A DNA stretch of 24,470 nt from Apopatocola sp963628785 (GTDB taxonomy: Bacteria > Bacillota > Clostridia > Oscillospirales > Oscillospiraceae): the NCBI GenBank assembly GCA_963628785.1, contig CAVGGQ010000025.1:1-24470 (forward strand), written 5' to 3'. A program made the position numbers and the translations under genes. How positions within the stretch are numbered: the first letter of the stretch is position 1; each line of letters starts with the position of its first letter. Positions 1 through 6,486 of the stretch are shown in pieces. Below the pieces are notes generated by a model. The model made no database searches. It saw only the letters and a list, made by a program, of their open reading frames with translations, and was not told where the DNA came from.

Positions 1-14
1 CCAAATATATTCAT

Positions 15-43
15 ATTATACCATATTGCTTTCATAAATACAA
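15..43 (-). promoter_or_regulatory. Divergent promoter pointing off the left edge
   Basis: Read on the minus strand, a TTGTAT -35 (complement of 38-43) is followed after exactly 17 bp by a perfect TATAAT -10 (complement of 15-20). It is back-to-back with the regulator's own promoter, with one base between the two -35 boxes. MocR-type regulators often control a divergently transcribed neighbour, so the gene left of the window is a candidate target. That is inference, because the gene itself is not visible. Confidence 0.6.
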
Positions 44-44
44 G

Positions 45-73
45 TTGCGTGCCCGCTCTTTTCGCAGTATAAT
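45..73 (+). promoter_or_regulatory. Promoter of the MocR-like regulator gene
   Basis: TTGCGT (45-50), a 17-bp spacer and a perfect TATAAT (68-73). The predicted start near 80 leaves a leader of about 40 nt carrying an AAAGGA ribosome site (104-109) ahead of the ATG at 119. Confidence 0.7.
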
Positions 74-118
74 CTGACCATACGGAACATTTGAAATCAA
101 TGGAAAGGATATGACCAG

Positions 119-1180
119 ATGGCAGAAGAAGTAAAAGCTCGCGCGGCGTATCTGCAGCTTTACGAGAGATTGCGCGAGGAGATTGTGCGGGGCGTGTATC
201 CGTACGGCTCGCGTCTGCACTCGAAGAGGCAGCTTGCCGAGGAGACGGGCGTGAGCGTCATCACGGCGGAGCACGCGCTCGCGCTGCTGACGGACGAGGG
301 CTATCTTGAGGCGCGCGAGCGCAGCGGGCACTATGTGCTCTACCACGACACGGACGGCTTCGTGCCGAGCTCTCCGCGCAAAAGTGCGCCGCTCCCGGCG
401 GGCGAACGGGCGGACTTTCCGTTTTCCGTGCTTGCGCGGGTGATGCGGCGCGTCATCACGGAGTACGGCGAGCAACTGCTCGAAAAGAGCCCGAACCCCG
501 GGTGCGATGCGGTGCGCCTTGCCATATCGCGCTATCTCGACCGCAGCCGCGGCATCCGCGTGCCGGCGGATCGGATCTTCATCGGCTCGGGCGCGGAATA
601 TCTCTACGGGCTCATCGTGCAGCTTCTCGGCGCAGCGCGCATTTTTGCGGCAGAGGATCCCTCCTACGAGAAGATCGCGCAGGTCTACCGCGCCCACGGT
701 GCCTCGCTCGAGCTGCTGCCGCTCGATACGGACGGCATCCGGAGCGATGCGCTGCGCCGGACGCGCGCGAGCGTGCTGCACATCACGCCCTACCGTAGCT
801 ACCCGAGCAACATCACGGCCTCGGCGGTGAAGCGGCGCGAGTATATCCGCTGGGCAGCCGAGCCGGGGCGGTACATCGTAGAGGACGATTTTTCCTCGGA
901 ATTCACGGCGGCCTCGAAGCCGGAGAACACGGTATTCTCGCTTGCCGAGCGCGGAAATGTCATCTATCTCAACACGTTTTCGCAGACGGTCGCGCCGTCG
1001 CTGCGCATGGGATACATGGTGCTCTCCGAGGAGCTCGCGGCGCTGTACTCGGAGCGCATCGGTTTTTATTCCTGCACCGTGCCGCTCTTTGAGCAGCTCG
1101 TGCTCGCCGAGCTCCTCGACGGCGGCGACTACGAGCGCCACATCCGCCGCACCCGCCGCGCGATGCGAAAAAAAACGTAG
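119..1180 (+). CDS. MocR/GabR-type GntR regulator, truncated and lacking the PLP lysine
   Basis: This is a 353-aa transcription regulator. Residues about 8-75 form a GntR winged helix-turn-helix, with a typical SKRQLAEETGVS helix. From about residue 100 onward it matches a fold-type I aminotransferase domain (SGAEYLYGLIVQLL, EDPSYE, then EDDFSSEF at about 255-262). In canonical MocR/GabR/PdxR proteins a Schiff-base lysine sits in an S-K-T/S motif. Here the motif reads NTFSQTVAPSLRMGYM, with glutamine at residue 289 (codon CAG, 983-985). The protein also stops at ERHIRRTRRAMRKKT, where family members normally continue for roughly 100 residues through the small C-terminal aminotransferase subdomain. 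A terminator and a convergent gene follow at once, so the missing part is not nearby. It is probably a DNA-binding regulator that no longer binds PLP covalently, or a decaying one. The start is supported by AAAGGA 9 nt upstream. The divergent promoter suggests it controls the gene to the left. Confidence 0.85.
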   Translation: MAEEVKARAAYLQLYERLREEIVRGVYPYGSRLHSKRQLAEETGVSVITAEHALALLTDEGYLEARERSGHYVLYHDTDGFVPSSPRKSAPLPAGERADFPFSVLARVMRRVITEYGEQLLEKSPNPGCDAVRLAISRYLDRSRGIRVPADRIFIGSGAEYLYGLIVQLLGAARIFAAEDPSYEKIAQVYRAHGASLELLPLDTDGIRSDALRRTRASVLHITPYRSYPSNITASAVKRREYIRWAAEPGRYIVEDDFSSEFTAASKPENTVFSLAERGNVIYLNTFSQTVAPSLRMGYMVLSEELAALYSERIGFYSCTVPLFEQLVLAELLDGGDYERHIRRTRRAMRKKT

Positions 1181-1194
1181 GAGGCATGAGAAAT

Positions 1195-1230
1195 GCCGCA
1201 TCGATTCGGATCGAACCGGTGCGGCGTTTT
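1195..1230. terminator. Bidirectional terminator between convergent genes
   Basis: A 9-bp stem (1195-1203 pairing with 1217-1225, one G-U pair) is followed by a TTTTCCGTTTT tract on the plus strand. On the minus strand it is followed further along by a run of eight T. It lies between the regulator stop and the convergent HAD stop and could serve both. Confidence 0.6.
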
Positions 1231-1235
1231 CCGTT

Positions 1236-2039
1236 TTACTCTTTACCGAGAAGATATTTTTCCATGGCCCATACGGCGCCGTCGCGGTCGCAGGGTGGGG
1301 CGATGACATCGGCGGCGGCTTTTACATTGTCGGGAGCGTTCTCCATGGCGATGGCGAGGCCTGCGGCGCGGAGCATGGAGATGTCGTTCTCGCCGTCTCC
1401 GATGGCGATGGTCTCCTCGATGGGGATGCCGAGCATGGCGGCGGCGCGCACGAGGGCCGCGCCCTTGTTCACACCTTTGGCGACGATCTCAAGCTGCGCG
1501 GGGCCGGATGTGAAGAAATCGACCTCGCACGGCGGATCTTCCGCAAGCGCCCTGCACGCGCGGCGTATGGAGAGAGGACTGCCGAGCAGGAGCGTTTTAT
1601 AGAGGCCGCTCTCGGCGGCGAGCTGCGGTGAGGGGAGCTTTTCCACCGTGACGGATGAATTTTTGTTGTAGAGGTCGGACGCCATGTTGAGCCGGTCGGC
1701 GTAGAGCCCGGCGCGGGAGTAGACGATCGTCGTGAGGCCGCGGCAGCGGCACCAGCGCAGCAGCGCGAGAGCATCCCGCTCGCCGATGAGCTGTTCCCAC
1801 AATATTTCCCCGGTCGCGGAGCTCTGCAGCGCCGCACCGTTGCCGACGATGAGCGGCACGTCGCCCGGGAACAGGCCGTTCACGACGGCAGCACTCCCGC
1901 CGAGCCGTCCGGACGCGAGCGTCACCACGCGCCCCGCGGCAAACACCTTCGCGATCGTCTCGCACGTGTGCTGCGAGATTCGGTGGTCGGAGTGCGTGAG
2001 CGTCAGATCGTAGTCGGCTGCCATAAGCCGGTATGCCAT
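1236..2039 (-). CDS. HAD-superfamily Cof-type phosphatase
   Basis: A 267-aa cytoplasmic hydrolase of the Cof/HAD-IIB group, which dephosphorylates sugar phosphates, nucleotides or flavin precursors; the exact substrate cannot be told from sequence. Motif I is DYDLTLT near the N-terminus (nucleophile and acid/base aspartates), motif II is in TLASGR, the motif III lysine is in AKGVNKGAAL, and motif IV is IGDGENDISML with the metal-binding aspartates. All are intact, and the length is typical. The start was placed at 2039, not at the upstream ATG at 2072, for two reasons: the 2072 ATG lies inside the -10 box, and an AAGGGA ribosome site precedes 2039 by about 5 nt. The gene is monocistronic, convergent with the MocR-like gene and divergent from the 98-aa orphan. 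Confidence 0.92.
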   Translation of the reverse strand: MAYRLMAADYDLTLTHSDHRISQHTCETIAKVFAAGRVVTLASGRLGGSAAVVNGLFPGDVPLIVGNGAALQSSATGEILWEQLIGERDALALLRWCRCRGLTTIVYSRAGLYADRLNMASDLYNKNSSVTVEKLPSPQLAAESGLYKTLLLGSPLSIRRACRALAEDPPCEVDFFTSGPAQLEIVAKGVNKGAALVRAAAMLGIPIEETIAIGDGENDISMLRAAGLAIAMENAPDNVKAAADVIAPPCDRDGAVWAMEKYLLGKE

Positions 2040-2067
2040 AAGGATCCCTTCTTTCTGTTCCGTGAAG

Positions 2068-2097
2068 AGCATAGCAAAAAAGTCTTCGCGGTGTCAA
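2068..2097 (-). promoter_or_regulatory. Promoter of the HAD phosphatase gene
   Basis: On the minus strand a perfect TTGACA -35 (complement of 2092-2097) is followed after 18 bp by TATGCT (complement of 2068-2073). The ATG within this -10 is therefore not the translation start. Confidence 0.7.
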
Positions 2098-2122
2098 GAG
2101 ACAGACTTTCCAATTCCGCATC

Positions 2123-2151
2123 TTGGCGGGAGTCCGGTTTTGTGATATAAT
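2123..2151 (+). promoter_or_regulatory. Promoter of the 98-aa orphan gene
   Basis: TTGGCG (2123-2128), a 17-bp spacer and a perfect TATAAT (2146-2151). The expected start, about 7 nt downstream, falls at the first bases of the palindromic repeat at 2156. Confidence 0.7.
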
Positions 2152-2155
2152 AAAG

Positions 2156-2201
2156 GGCAACACCGCACAATGTCGTCTGCGGCGCTTTGCGCGGTGTTGC
2201 C
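2156..2201 (+). repeat. Palindromic repeat, copy 1 (5' leader hairpin)
   Basis: An 11-bp perfect inverted repeat, GGCAACACCGC (2156-2166) and its complement (2191-2201), encloses an inner GCGC-TTT-GCGC hairpin. Its sequence up to the inner hairpin matches the reverse complement of the right end of the longer element at 21123-21286 (shared core near CGTCTGCGGCGC), so it looks like a short derivative of that element. It begins at the predicted transcription start of the orphan gene. Confidence 0.8.
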
Positions 2202-2236
2202 AAAGGTAATATTCCGATCCAAAGGAGGAAAAAACT

Positions 2237-2533
2237 ATGATCAAACTGGAAATGGAACTTTCGGATATCGATTACGAGGTGCTCGTGAAGGAGATCCTGC
2301 CGAAGGTGGCCGACCGGCTGCAGCAGAAGGGCAGCCCTATCGCGGGCGTGGTGTCGGGCGGCATGGCGTCCGGTCTCGTGCTGCACGCGCCGAACAGCGT
2401 GCGCGACCGCGCCGCCGCCGAGATCATCAACGCCGCCGCGCCGCGTCTCACCGATGAGCTCGAGCGCGTCGCCGACAAAAACGGCATTCCCTGCAAGGTG
2501 AGCAACCTTCGCGCCAGCGTCTGGTCAAAATAA
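2237..2533 (+). CDS. Hypothetical 98-aa protein
   Basis: I do not recognise this family. The gene is credible: an AAGGAGG ribosome site (2222-2228) lies 8 nt before the ATG, and a good sigma-A promoter precedes it. The product is soluble with no signal peptide or membrane segment. An amphipathic, charged N-terminal part (about residues 6-30, LVKEILPKVADRLQQ) leads to a Gly/Ser-rich stretch, GVVSGGMASG (about 36-45). A second helical part rich in Ala, Arg and Asp/Glu (about 55-82) follows, and then a basic C-terminus. A single cysteine lies at about residue 87. It stands alone, with the HAD gene divergent upstream and the ROK gene carrying its own promoter downstream. Palindromic repeats sit directly before its leader and directly after its stop codon. 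Function unknown. Confidence 0.75.
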   Translation: MIKLEMELSDIDYEVLVKEILPKVADRLQQKGSPIAGVVSGGMASGLVLHAPNSVRDRAAAEIINAAAPRLTDELERVADKNGIPCKVSNLRASVWSK

Positions 2534-2537
2534 CTAA

Positions 2538-2573
2538 GGCAACACCACATAATTCGGCAAGAGCGGTGTTGCC
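2538..2573 (+). repeat. Palindromic repeat, copy 2 (after stop codon)
   Basis: A 9-bp perfect inverted repeat (GGCAACACC at 2538-2546, complement at 2565-2573). The left 28 bases match the left end of the 164-bp element at 21123 with a single difference. The interior and right part are missing, so this appears to be an internal-deletion derivative. It begins four bases after the orphan gene's stop and may act as a 3' mRNA hairpin; no T-tract follows. Confidence 0.75.
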
Positions 2574-2618
2574 ATAAGAAATCTTTCGCATTTTCGGCGG
2601 ATAAGTAATATTTTAGAC

Positions 2619-2647
2619 TTGAAGAGACCGAAAAGCTCGTGTATAAT
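2619..2647 (+). promoter_or_regulatory. Promoter of the ROK-family gene
   Basis: TTGAAG (2619-2624), a 17-bp spacer and a perfect TATAAT (2642-2647). The leader to the ATG at 2695 is about 41 nt. Confidence 0.7.
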
Positions 2648-2694
2648 CTACTTGTCGGGAAAGCAACAAATTGTATTTTCAGGGGGTATATGCC

Positions 2695-4074
2695 ATGAAT
2701 CAACTCGGTATCGAAGCGAAAGTCCGCAACCTGCCGGAGCTTGACCCGCAGTTTTTCCCGCTTTATAAATTCAACCATGCTTTTCTCTCCGACGCGAAGC
2801 AACCCATCGGCGTGGCCGTGGAGCGGCAGAACGGTGAAATGGCATCGGTCCGCACGTTCATCCACGGCACCGAGGATATGCGTGAGGCCGACCGCTACTA
2901 CATCCGCCGTCTCGTCAAGTCCATATTGTGGATGAAGGGCGGCTGGCGCGTGTACATCTGCGGCAACCGCGGTATCTGTGAGTACATCTCCGAGTGCTTC
3001 TCCGCAAACGGCAATCAGGCGTTTGACTTCGATTACTTCTCGAACGTTTTCGAGCACCCCTTCGAGGTCGTATACACCGACACCCTGCCCGAGGCGAAGG
3101 ACGATCCGAAGCCGGCTGGCGGTCATCTGGACGGCTGCCGCATCGGCTTTGATGCCGGCGGCAGCGACCGCAAGGTTTCCGCGGTCATCGACGGCGAGAC
3201 CGTGTATTCCGAGGAGGTCGTGTGGTTCCCGAAGACGAATTCCGACCCCGACTACCACTACAACGGCATCGTGTCCGCACTAAAGTCGGCGGCGGAGCAT
3301 ATGCCGCGCGTGGACGCCGTGGGCGTTTCCTCCGCGGGCGTGTACATCAATAACCGCACCATGAACGCCTCCCTCTTCCTCAAGGTCCCGAAGGAGCAGT
3401 TTGACGCGAAGGTCAAGGACATTTACATCCGCGCCATCACCGATACGTTCGGCAATTTGCCGTTCAACGTGTTCAACGACGGCGACGTCACCGCGCTCGC
3501 CGGCGCCATGAGCCTCAACGACACGAACATTCTCGGCATTGCCATGGGCACGAGCGAAGCCGGCGGCTATGTGGACGAGAAGGGCTATATCACCGGCTGG
3601 CTCAACGAGCTGGCGTTCATCCCCGTGGACGCGAACCCGGACGCCATGCGCGACGAGTGGTCGCTCGACATCGGCTGCGGCGTGAAATATTTCTCGCAGG
3701 ACGGCGTCATCAAGCTCGCCCCGGCAGCGGGCATCGAGCTCGAAGAGTCCCTATCCCCTGCCGAAAAGCTCAAGGTCGTGCAGGGCCTCATGGCCGAGGG
3801 TGACGAGCGCGCCGCGGCGATTTACCGCAGCATCGGCGTGTATCTCGCCCACTCCCTCGCGCTCTACTACGATATGTATCATTTCCGCCATGTGCTCCTG
3901 CTCGGGCGCGTAATGTCCGGCAAGGGCGGCGAGCTTCTCCTCGCGGAGTGCGCGCGCGTGCTCGAGGATGAGTACCCGGAGATCAACAAGGCCATCCACC
4001 TCGCCCTCCCCGACGAGAAATTCCGCCGCGTCGGCCAAAGCGCCGCCGCCGCATCGCTCCCCGAGATCAAATAA
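2695..4074 (+). CDS. ROK-family sugar-kinase-like protein with N-terminal extension
   Basis: A 459-aa cytoplasmic protein of the ASKHA/ROK fold. The ATP-binding loop appears at about residues 149-168 (CRIGFDAGGSDRKVSAVIDG). Further on are VGVSSAGVYINN, the catalytic-type aspartate in VFNDGDVTALAG, and the second nucleotide loop ILGIAMGTSEAGG. The usual ROK zinc motif (CxCGxxGC) is absent; only DIGCGVKYF is seen. ROK kinases are usually about 300 aa. Here about 145 residues of unrecognised sequence precede the kinase core, with no helix-turn-helix, so it does not look like a NagC/XylR-type repressor. It is probably a hexose or amino-sugar kinase, or a catalytically altered relative. The start at ATG 2695 is chosen for its AGGGGG ribosome site 8 nt upstream; a TTG at 2671 is in frame but has no such site. 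The gene has its own promoter and terminator. Confidence 0.8.
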   Translation: MNQLGIEAKVRNLPELDPQFFPLYKFNHAFLSDAKQPIGVAVERQNGEMASVRTFIHGTEDMREADRYYIRRLVKSILWMKGGWRVYICGNRGICEYISECFSANGNQAFDFDYFSNVFEHPFEVVYTDTLPEAKDDPKPAGGHLDGCRIGFDAGGSDRKVSAVIDGETVYSEEVVWFPKTNSDPDYHYNGIVSALKSAAEHMPRVDAVGVSSAGVYINNRTMNASLFLKVPKEQFDAKVKDIYIRAITDTFGNLPFNVFNDGDVTALAGAMSLNDTNILGIAMGTSEAGGYVDEKGYITGWLNELAFIPVDANPDAMRDEWSLDIGCGVKYFSQDGVIKLAPAAGIELEESLSPAEKLKVVQGLMAEGDERAAAIYRSIGVYLAHSLALYYDMYHFRHVLLLGRVMSGKGGELLLAECARVLEDEYPEINKAIHLALPDEKFRRVGQSAAAASLPEIK

Positions 4075-4093
4075 TTTCTTCCGATACGACCCG

Positions 4094-4126
4094 TGAGCCG
4101 GCAGGTTTTTCCTGTCGGCTCATTTT
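4094..4126 (+). terminator. Rho-independent terminator of the ROK gene
   Basis: A 12-bp stem (4094-4105 pairing with 4111-4122, one G-U) with a five-T loop, followed by TTTTCC, 20 nt after the stop codon. Confidence 0.85.
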
Positions 4127-4173
4127 CCAGTGTTTATTCAGGGAAAATTTCAGCTGGATTTTGAGTACGCGGG

Positions 4174-4179
4174 TATAAT
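4174..4179 (+). promoter_or_regulatory. Candidate -10 box of the lipoprotein gene
   Basis: A perfect TATAAT lies about 60 nt before the start codon. No convincing -35 hexamer sits 16-18 bp upstream, so this promoter may need an activator or may not be real. Confidence 0.4.
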
Positions 4180-4196
4180 GACAGTCACAGACCGGT

Positions 4197-4221
4197 TTTG
4201 ACTTATTATCTTTGACTTATT
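4197..4221 (+). repeat. 11-bp direct repeat in the lipoprotein leader
   Basis: TTTGACTTATT occurs at 4197-4207 and again at 4211-4221, a 14-bp period, immediately before the AAGGAG ribosome site at 4225. It could be a binding site or a simple duplication; it lies where it could affect translation initiation. Confidence 0.55.
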
Positions 4222-4239
4222 GTTAAGGAGATCCTATCC

Positions 4240-6072
4240 ATGAATATGAAACGAATTCTTGCCGTTATTACGGCGCTTGCTATGATCCTCGCTCTGGCGG
4301 GGTGCTCGGGTTCGGGCGAAACGGCGGAGACCGAGGCGACCGCCGCTCCTACCGCCGAAGCGGAGACGGTGTCGACCGCGAGCGAAACAGAGTCCGACAT
4401 AGCCTCGCAACTGCAATACCTGGTCGACGATGGCGTGATCGCACAGAATACGCTGGACGCCATCGTCACCTACATGGAAGCGAACGGCCTCACGCTCTCA
4501 AACGGCCCGGGCGGCGAAATGCCCGATATGCCCGAAGGACAGCAGAGCGGCAGCGTGCCAGAGATGCCGGACGGCGAGCAGGGCGGCAATGCGCCCGAGA
4601 TGCCCGACGGTGAGCAGAGCGGCAGTGCGCCCGAGATGCCCGACGGTGAGCAGAGCGGCAATGCGCCCGAGATGCCGAGCGGCGAGATGCCTTCCGGCGG
4701 GATGGGCGGCATGCCGAACGCCATTCTCTCCGAGGACATTCTCACGGAGCTTCTGGAAAACGGCGTCATCACACAGAGCGACTATGACGCCATCACGGAA
4801 TATCAAGAGAAACAGCGCGGCGGCATGGGCGGCGGCGCTCCCGGCGGCAGCGCGCAGAGCGTGAGCTATACGGCGGCAGCGGAGATCACCGAAACGGCCG
4901 ATGTGAGCGGCGAAACATACTCATCCGAAACGGCCGATGAAAACGCGCTCCTCATCAACACAGCGGAGAGCGTGACCGTGACCGATGCGGCCGTCACGAA
5001 AACGGGCGACTCGGACGGCGGCGACAGCTGCAGCTTCTACGGGCTGAACGCGGCCATGCTCGCGATGGGCGGCGCAAATGTAATGATCTCCGGCGGCAGC
5101 GTCACCACCGACGCCGACGGTGCGAACGGCATTTTCTCCTACGGCGGCAACGGCGCGCAAAACGGTTCGGCGGGTGACGGCACGAGCGTGACCGTATCCG
5201 ACACTGTCATCACGACGAGCGGCGACAACGCCGGCGGCATCATGACCACAGGCGGCGGCATTACAAATGCAAGCAACCTGACCGTAAGTACCTCAGGGCG
5301 CTCCTCGGCCGCCATCCGCACCGACCGCGGCGGCGGAACGGTGACCGTGACGGGCGGCAGCTACACGACGAGCGGCCTCGGCTCCCCGGCCGTATACTCC
5401 ACGGCGGACATCACGGTGTCAGATGCCGCCCTCACCTCCGAGCTCTCCGAGGGCGTGTGCATTGAGGGCAAAAACTCCGTCACGCTCACGGACTGCAATC
5501 TCACCGCGAACAACACGCAGTGCAACGGTAATGCCACATTCTTTGATTCCGTCAACATCTATCAGTCTATGTCCGGCGACGCGGACAGCGGCACCTCGTC
5601 CTTCACGATGACCGGCGGCACCCTCATGAGCCGCAGCGGCCATGTGTTCCATGTCACGAACACCCACGCCGTCATCACGCTCTCCGGCGTGCAGATCGTC
5701 AACGAGGACAGCGAAAATGTGCTCCTCTCCGTGTGCGACGACGGCTGGAGCGGCGCAGAAAACCGCGCGGAGCTCGTGTGCGACGCGCAGACGCTCTCCG
5801 GCAGTATCCTCGTCGGCAGCAACTCGTATCTCACGCTGACGTTCCGGAACGGCTCGGCCTTCACCGGCACCTTCTCCGGCATCATCCGGAACAGCCGCGG
5901 CGGGAGTGTCTCCGCCGACCTCGGCGAAGTGTCCGTGACCCTCGACGAAACGAGCACCTGGACCCTGACTGCCGACACCTACATCACCTCCTTCACCGGC
6001 AGCGCCTCGCAAATTATCTCCAACGGCTATACCCTGTATGTTAACGGCGTGGCTCTGACGGGGACGAAGTGA
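4240..6072 (+). CDS. Surface lipoprotein with tandem repeat and beta-helix domain
   Basis: A 610-aa predicted lipoprotein. A lipid-type signal peptide ends at the lipobox L19-A20-G21-C22, so it should be anchored on the outer face of the membrane. A Thr/Ala/Glu linker follows. Two short helical-hairpin motifs of the same design come next (about 54-83, LVDDGVIAQNTLDAI; about 162-192, LLENGVITQSDYDAI), resembling SHOCT-type motifs. Between them are four 12-residue repeats (about 95-142, PEMPDGEQSG type). Residues about 210-605 are a Gly/Ser/Thr/Asn-rich succession of short strands with periodic VTVSD/ITVSDA/SVTLTD motifs, typical of a right-handed parallel beta-helix. It resembles carbohydrate-binding beta-helix proteins of clostridia (the Cthe_2159/DUF4353 type); that assignment is tentative. 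No catalytic residues were identified. The start is supported by AAGGAG 9 nt upstream. A single-gene unit is likely. Possible roles are polysaccharide binding or adhesion. Confidence 0.8.
   Translation: MNMKRILAVITALAMILALAGCSGSGETAETEATAAPTAEAETVSTASETESDIASQLQYLVDDGVIAQNTLDAIVTYMEANGLTLSNGPGGEMPDMPEGQQSGSVPEMPDGEQGGNAPEMPDGEQSGSAPEMPDGEQSGNAPEMPSGEMPSGGMGGMPNAILSEDILTELLENGVITQSDYDAITEYQEKQRGGMGGGAPGGSAQSVSYTAAAEITETADVSGETYSSETADENALLINTAESVTVTDAAVTKTGDSDGGDSCSFYGLNAAMLAMGGANVMISGGSVTTDADGANGIFSYGGNGAQNGSAGDGTSVTVSDTVITTSGDNAGGIMTTGGGITNASNLTVSTSGRSSAAIRTDRGGGTVTVTGGSYTTSGLGSPAVYSTADITVSDAALTSELSEGVCIEGKNSVTLTDCNLTANNTQCNGNATFFDSVNIYQSMSGDADSGTSSFTMTGGTLMSRSGHVFHVTNTHAVITLSGVQIVNEDSENVLLSVCDDGWSGAENRAELVCDAQTLSGSILVGSNSYLTLTFRNGSAFTGTFSGIIRNSRGGSVSADLGEVSVTLDETSTWTLTADTYITSFTGSASQIISNGYTLYVNGVALTGTK
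4522..4665 (+). repeat. Coding tandem repeat, four 36-bp units
   Basis: Units at 4522-4557, 4558-4593, 4594-4629 and 4630-4665, followed by a partial unit. Units three and four differ by one base, which points to recent slippage duplication. They encode PEMPDGEQSG(N/S)A and would change spacer length between the two helical motifs of the lipoprotein. Confidence 0.85.
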
Positions 6073-6306
6073 TCGACAAGTTCGCAAAAAACAGCACCGC
6101 CAATTAAAAAGCAAGTCATCGAGGCGCTGCAAAGACAGAAAGAGAAATACCGAGATCCGTATACAAAAACAAATAGCACAAGGCTACTACGAGAAAGAGG
6201 GAGCTAACGTTCCCGAGAAAGAAACCGCCAAGCGGTTTCGCGCGCCCTTTGTGAGAGAAGCGTGTGAGTATGATGCGGGGGGAAGCATGTGCGGCATGGG
6301 CATGGC

Positions 6307-6389
6307 AATGAATAGTGAAGAATGGAGGTGTGGGAGCGGCGCCCCCGGGATATTCTTCATTATTTACCATTCATCATTCACTATTCACT
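6307..6389. repeat. Imperfect AT-rich inverted repeat
   Basis: The arm at 6307-6325 (AATGAATAGTGAAGAATGG) pairs imperfectly with 6367-6389, a CATTCATCATTCACTATTCA-type run, around a GC-rich centre. Such runs are common in intergenic DNA and could be a degenerate MITE end or a structured 3' region. No function can be assigned. Confidence 0.5.
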
Positions 6390-6419
6390 AAAGCTCTGCC
6401 CTCGCAGAGCGAAAAAAAG

Positions 6420-6450
6420 AGGCTCTCCCGTTTTTGGGGAAAGCCTTTTG
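6420..6450 (+). terminator. Hairpin with T-tract in the intergenic region
   Basis: AGGCTCTCCC pairs with GGGAAAGCCT around a T-rich loop (one mismatch) and is followed by TTTTGT. An extra 7-bp stem (6393-6399 with 6404-6410, followed by GAAAAAAA) lies just upstream. It could terminate the lipoprotein transcript, although it is about 350 nt after that stop codon. Confidence 0.55.
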
Positions 6451-6486
6451 TATGCTTTGTTCGCGGGCGGATGATCGCCCGGTTCT

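Noticed and set aside
32..1309. A 425-aa open frame on the minus strand opposite the MocR-like gene
   Set aside because: It is rich in Arg, His and Ala with no family resemblance, spans the regulator's promoter and the terminator, and is explained as an antisense shadow.
4522..4665. 36-bp tandem units as a CRISPR array
   Set aside because: The units are contiguous without spacers, lie in frame inside a lipoprotein gene and encode a repeated peptide.
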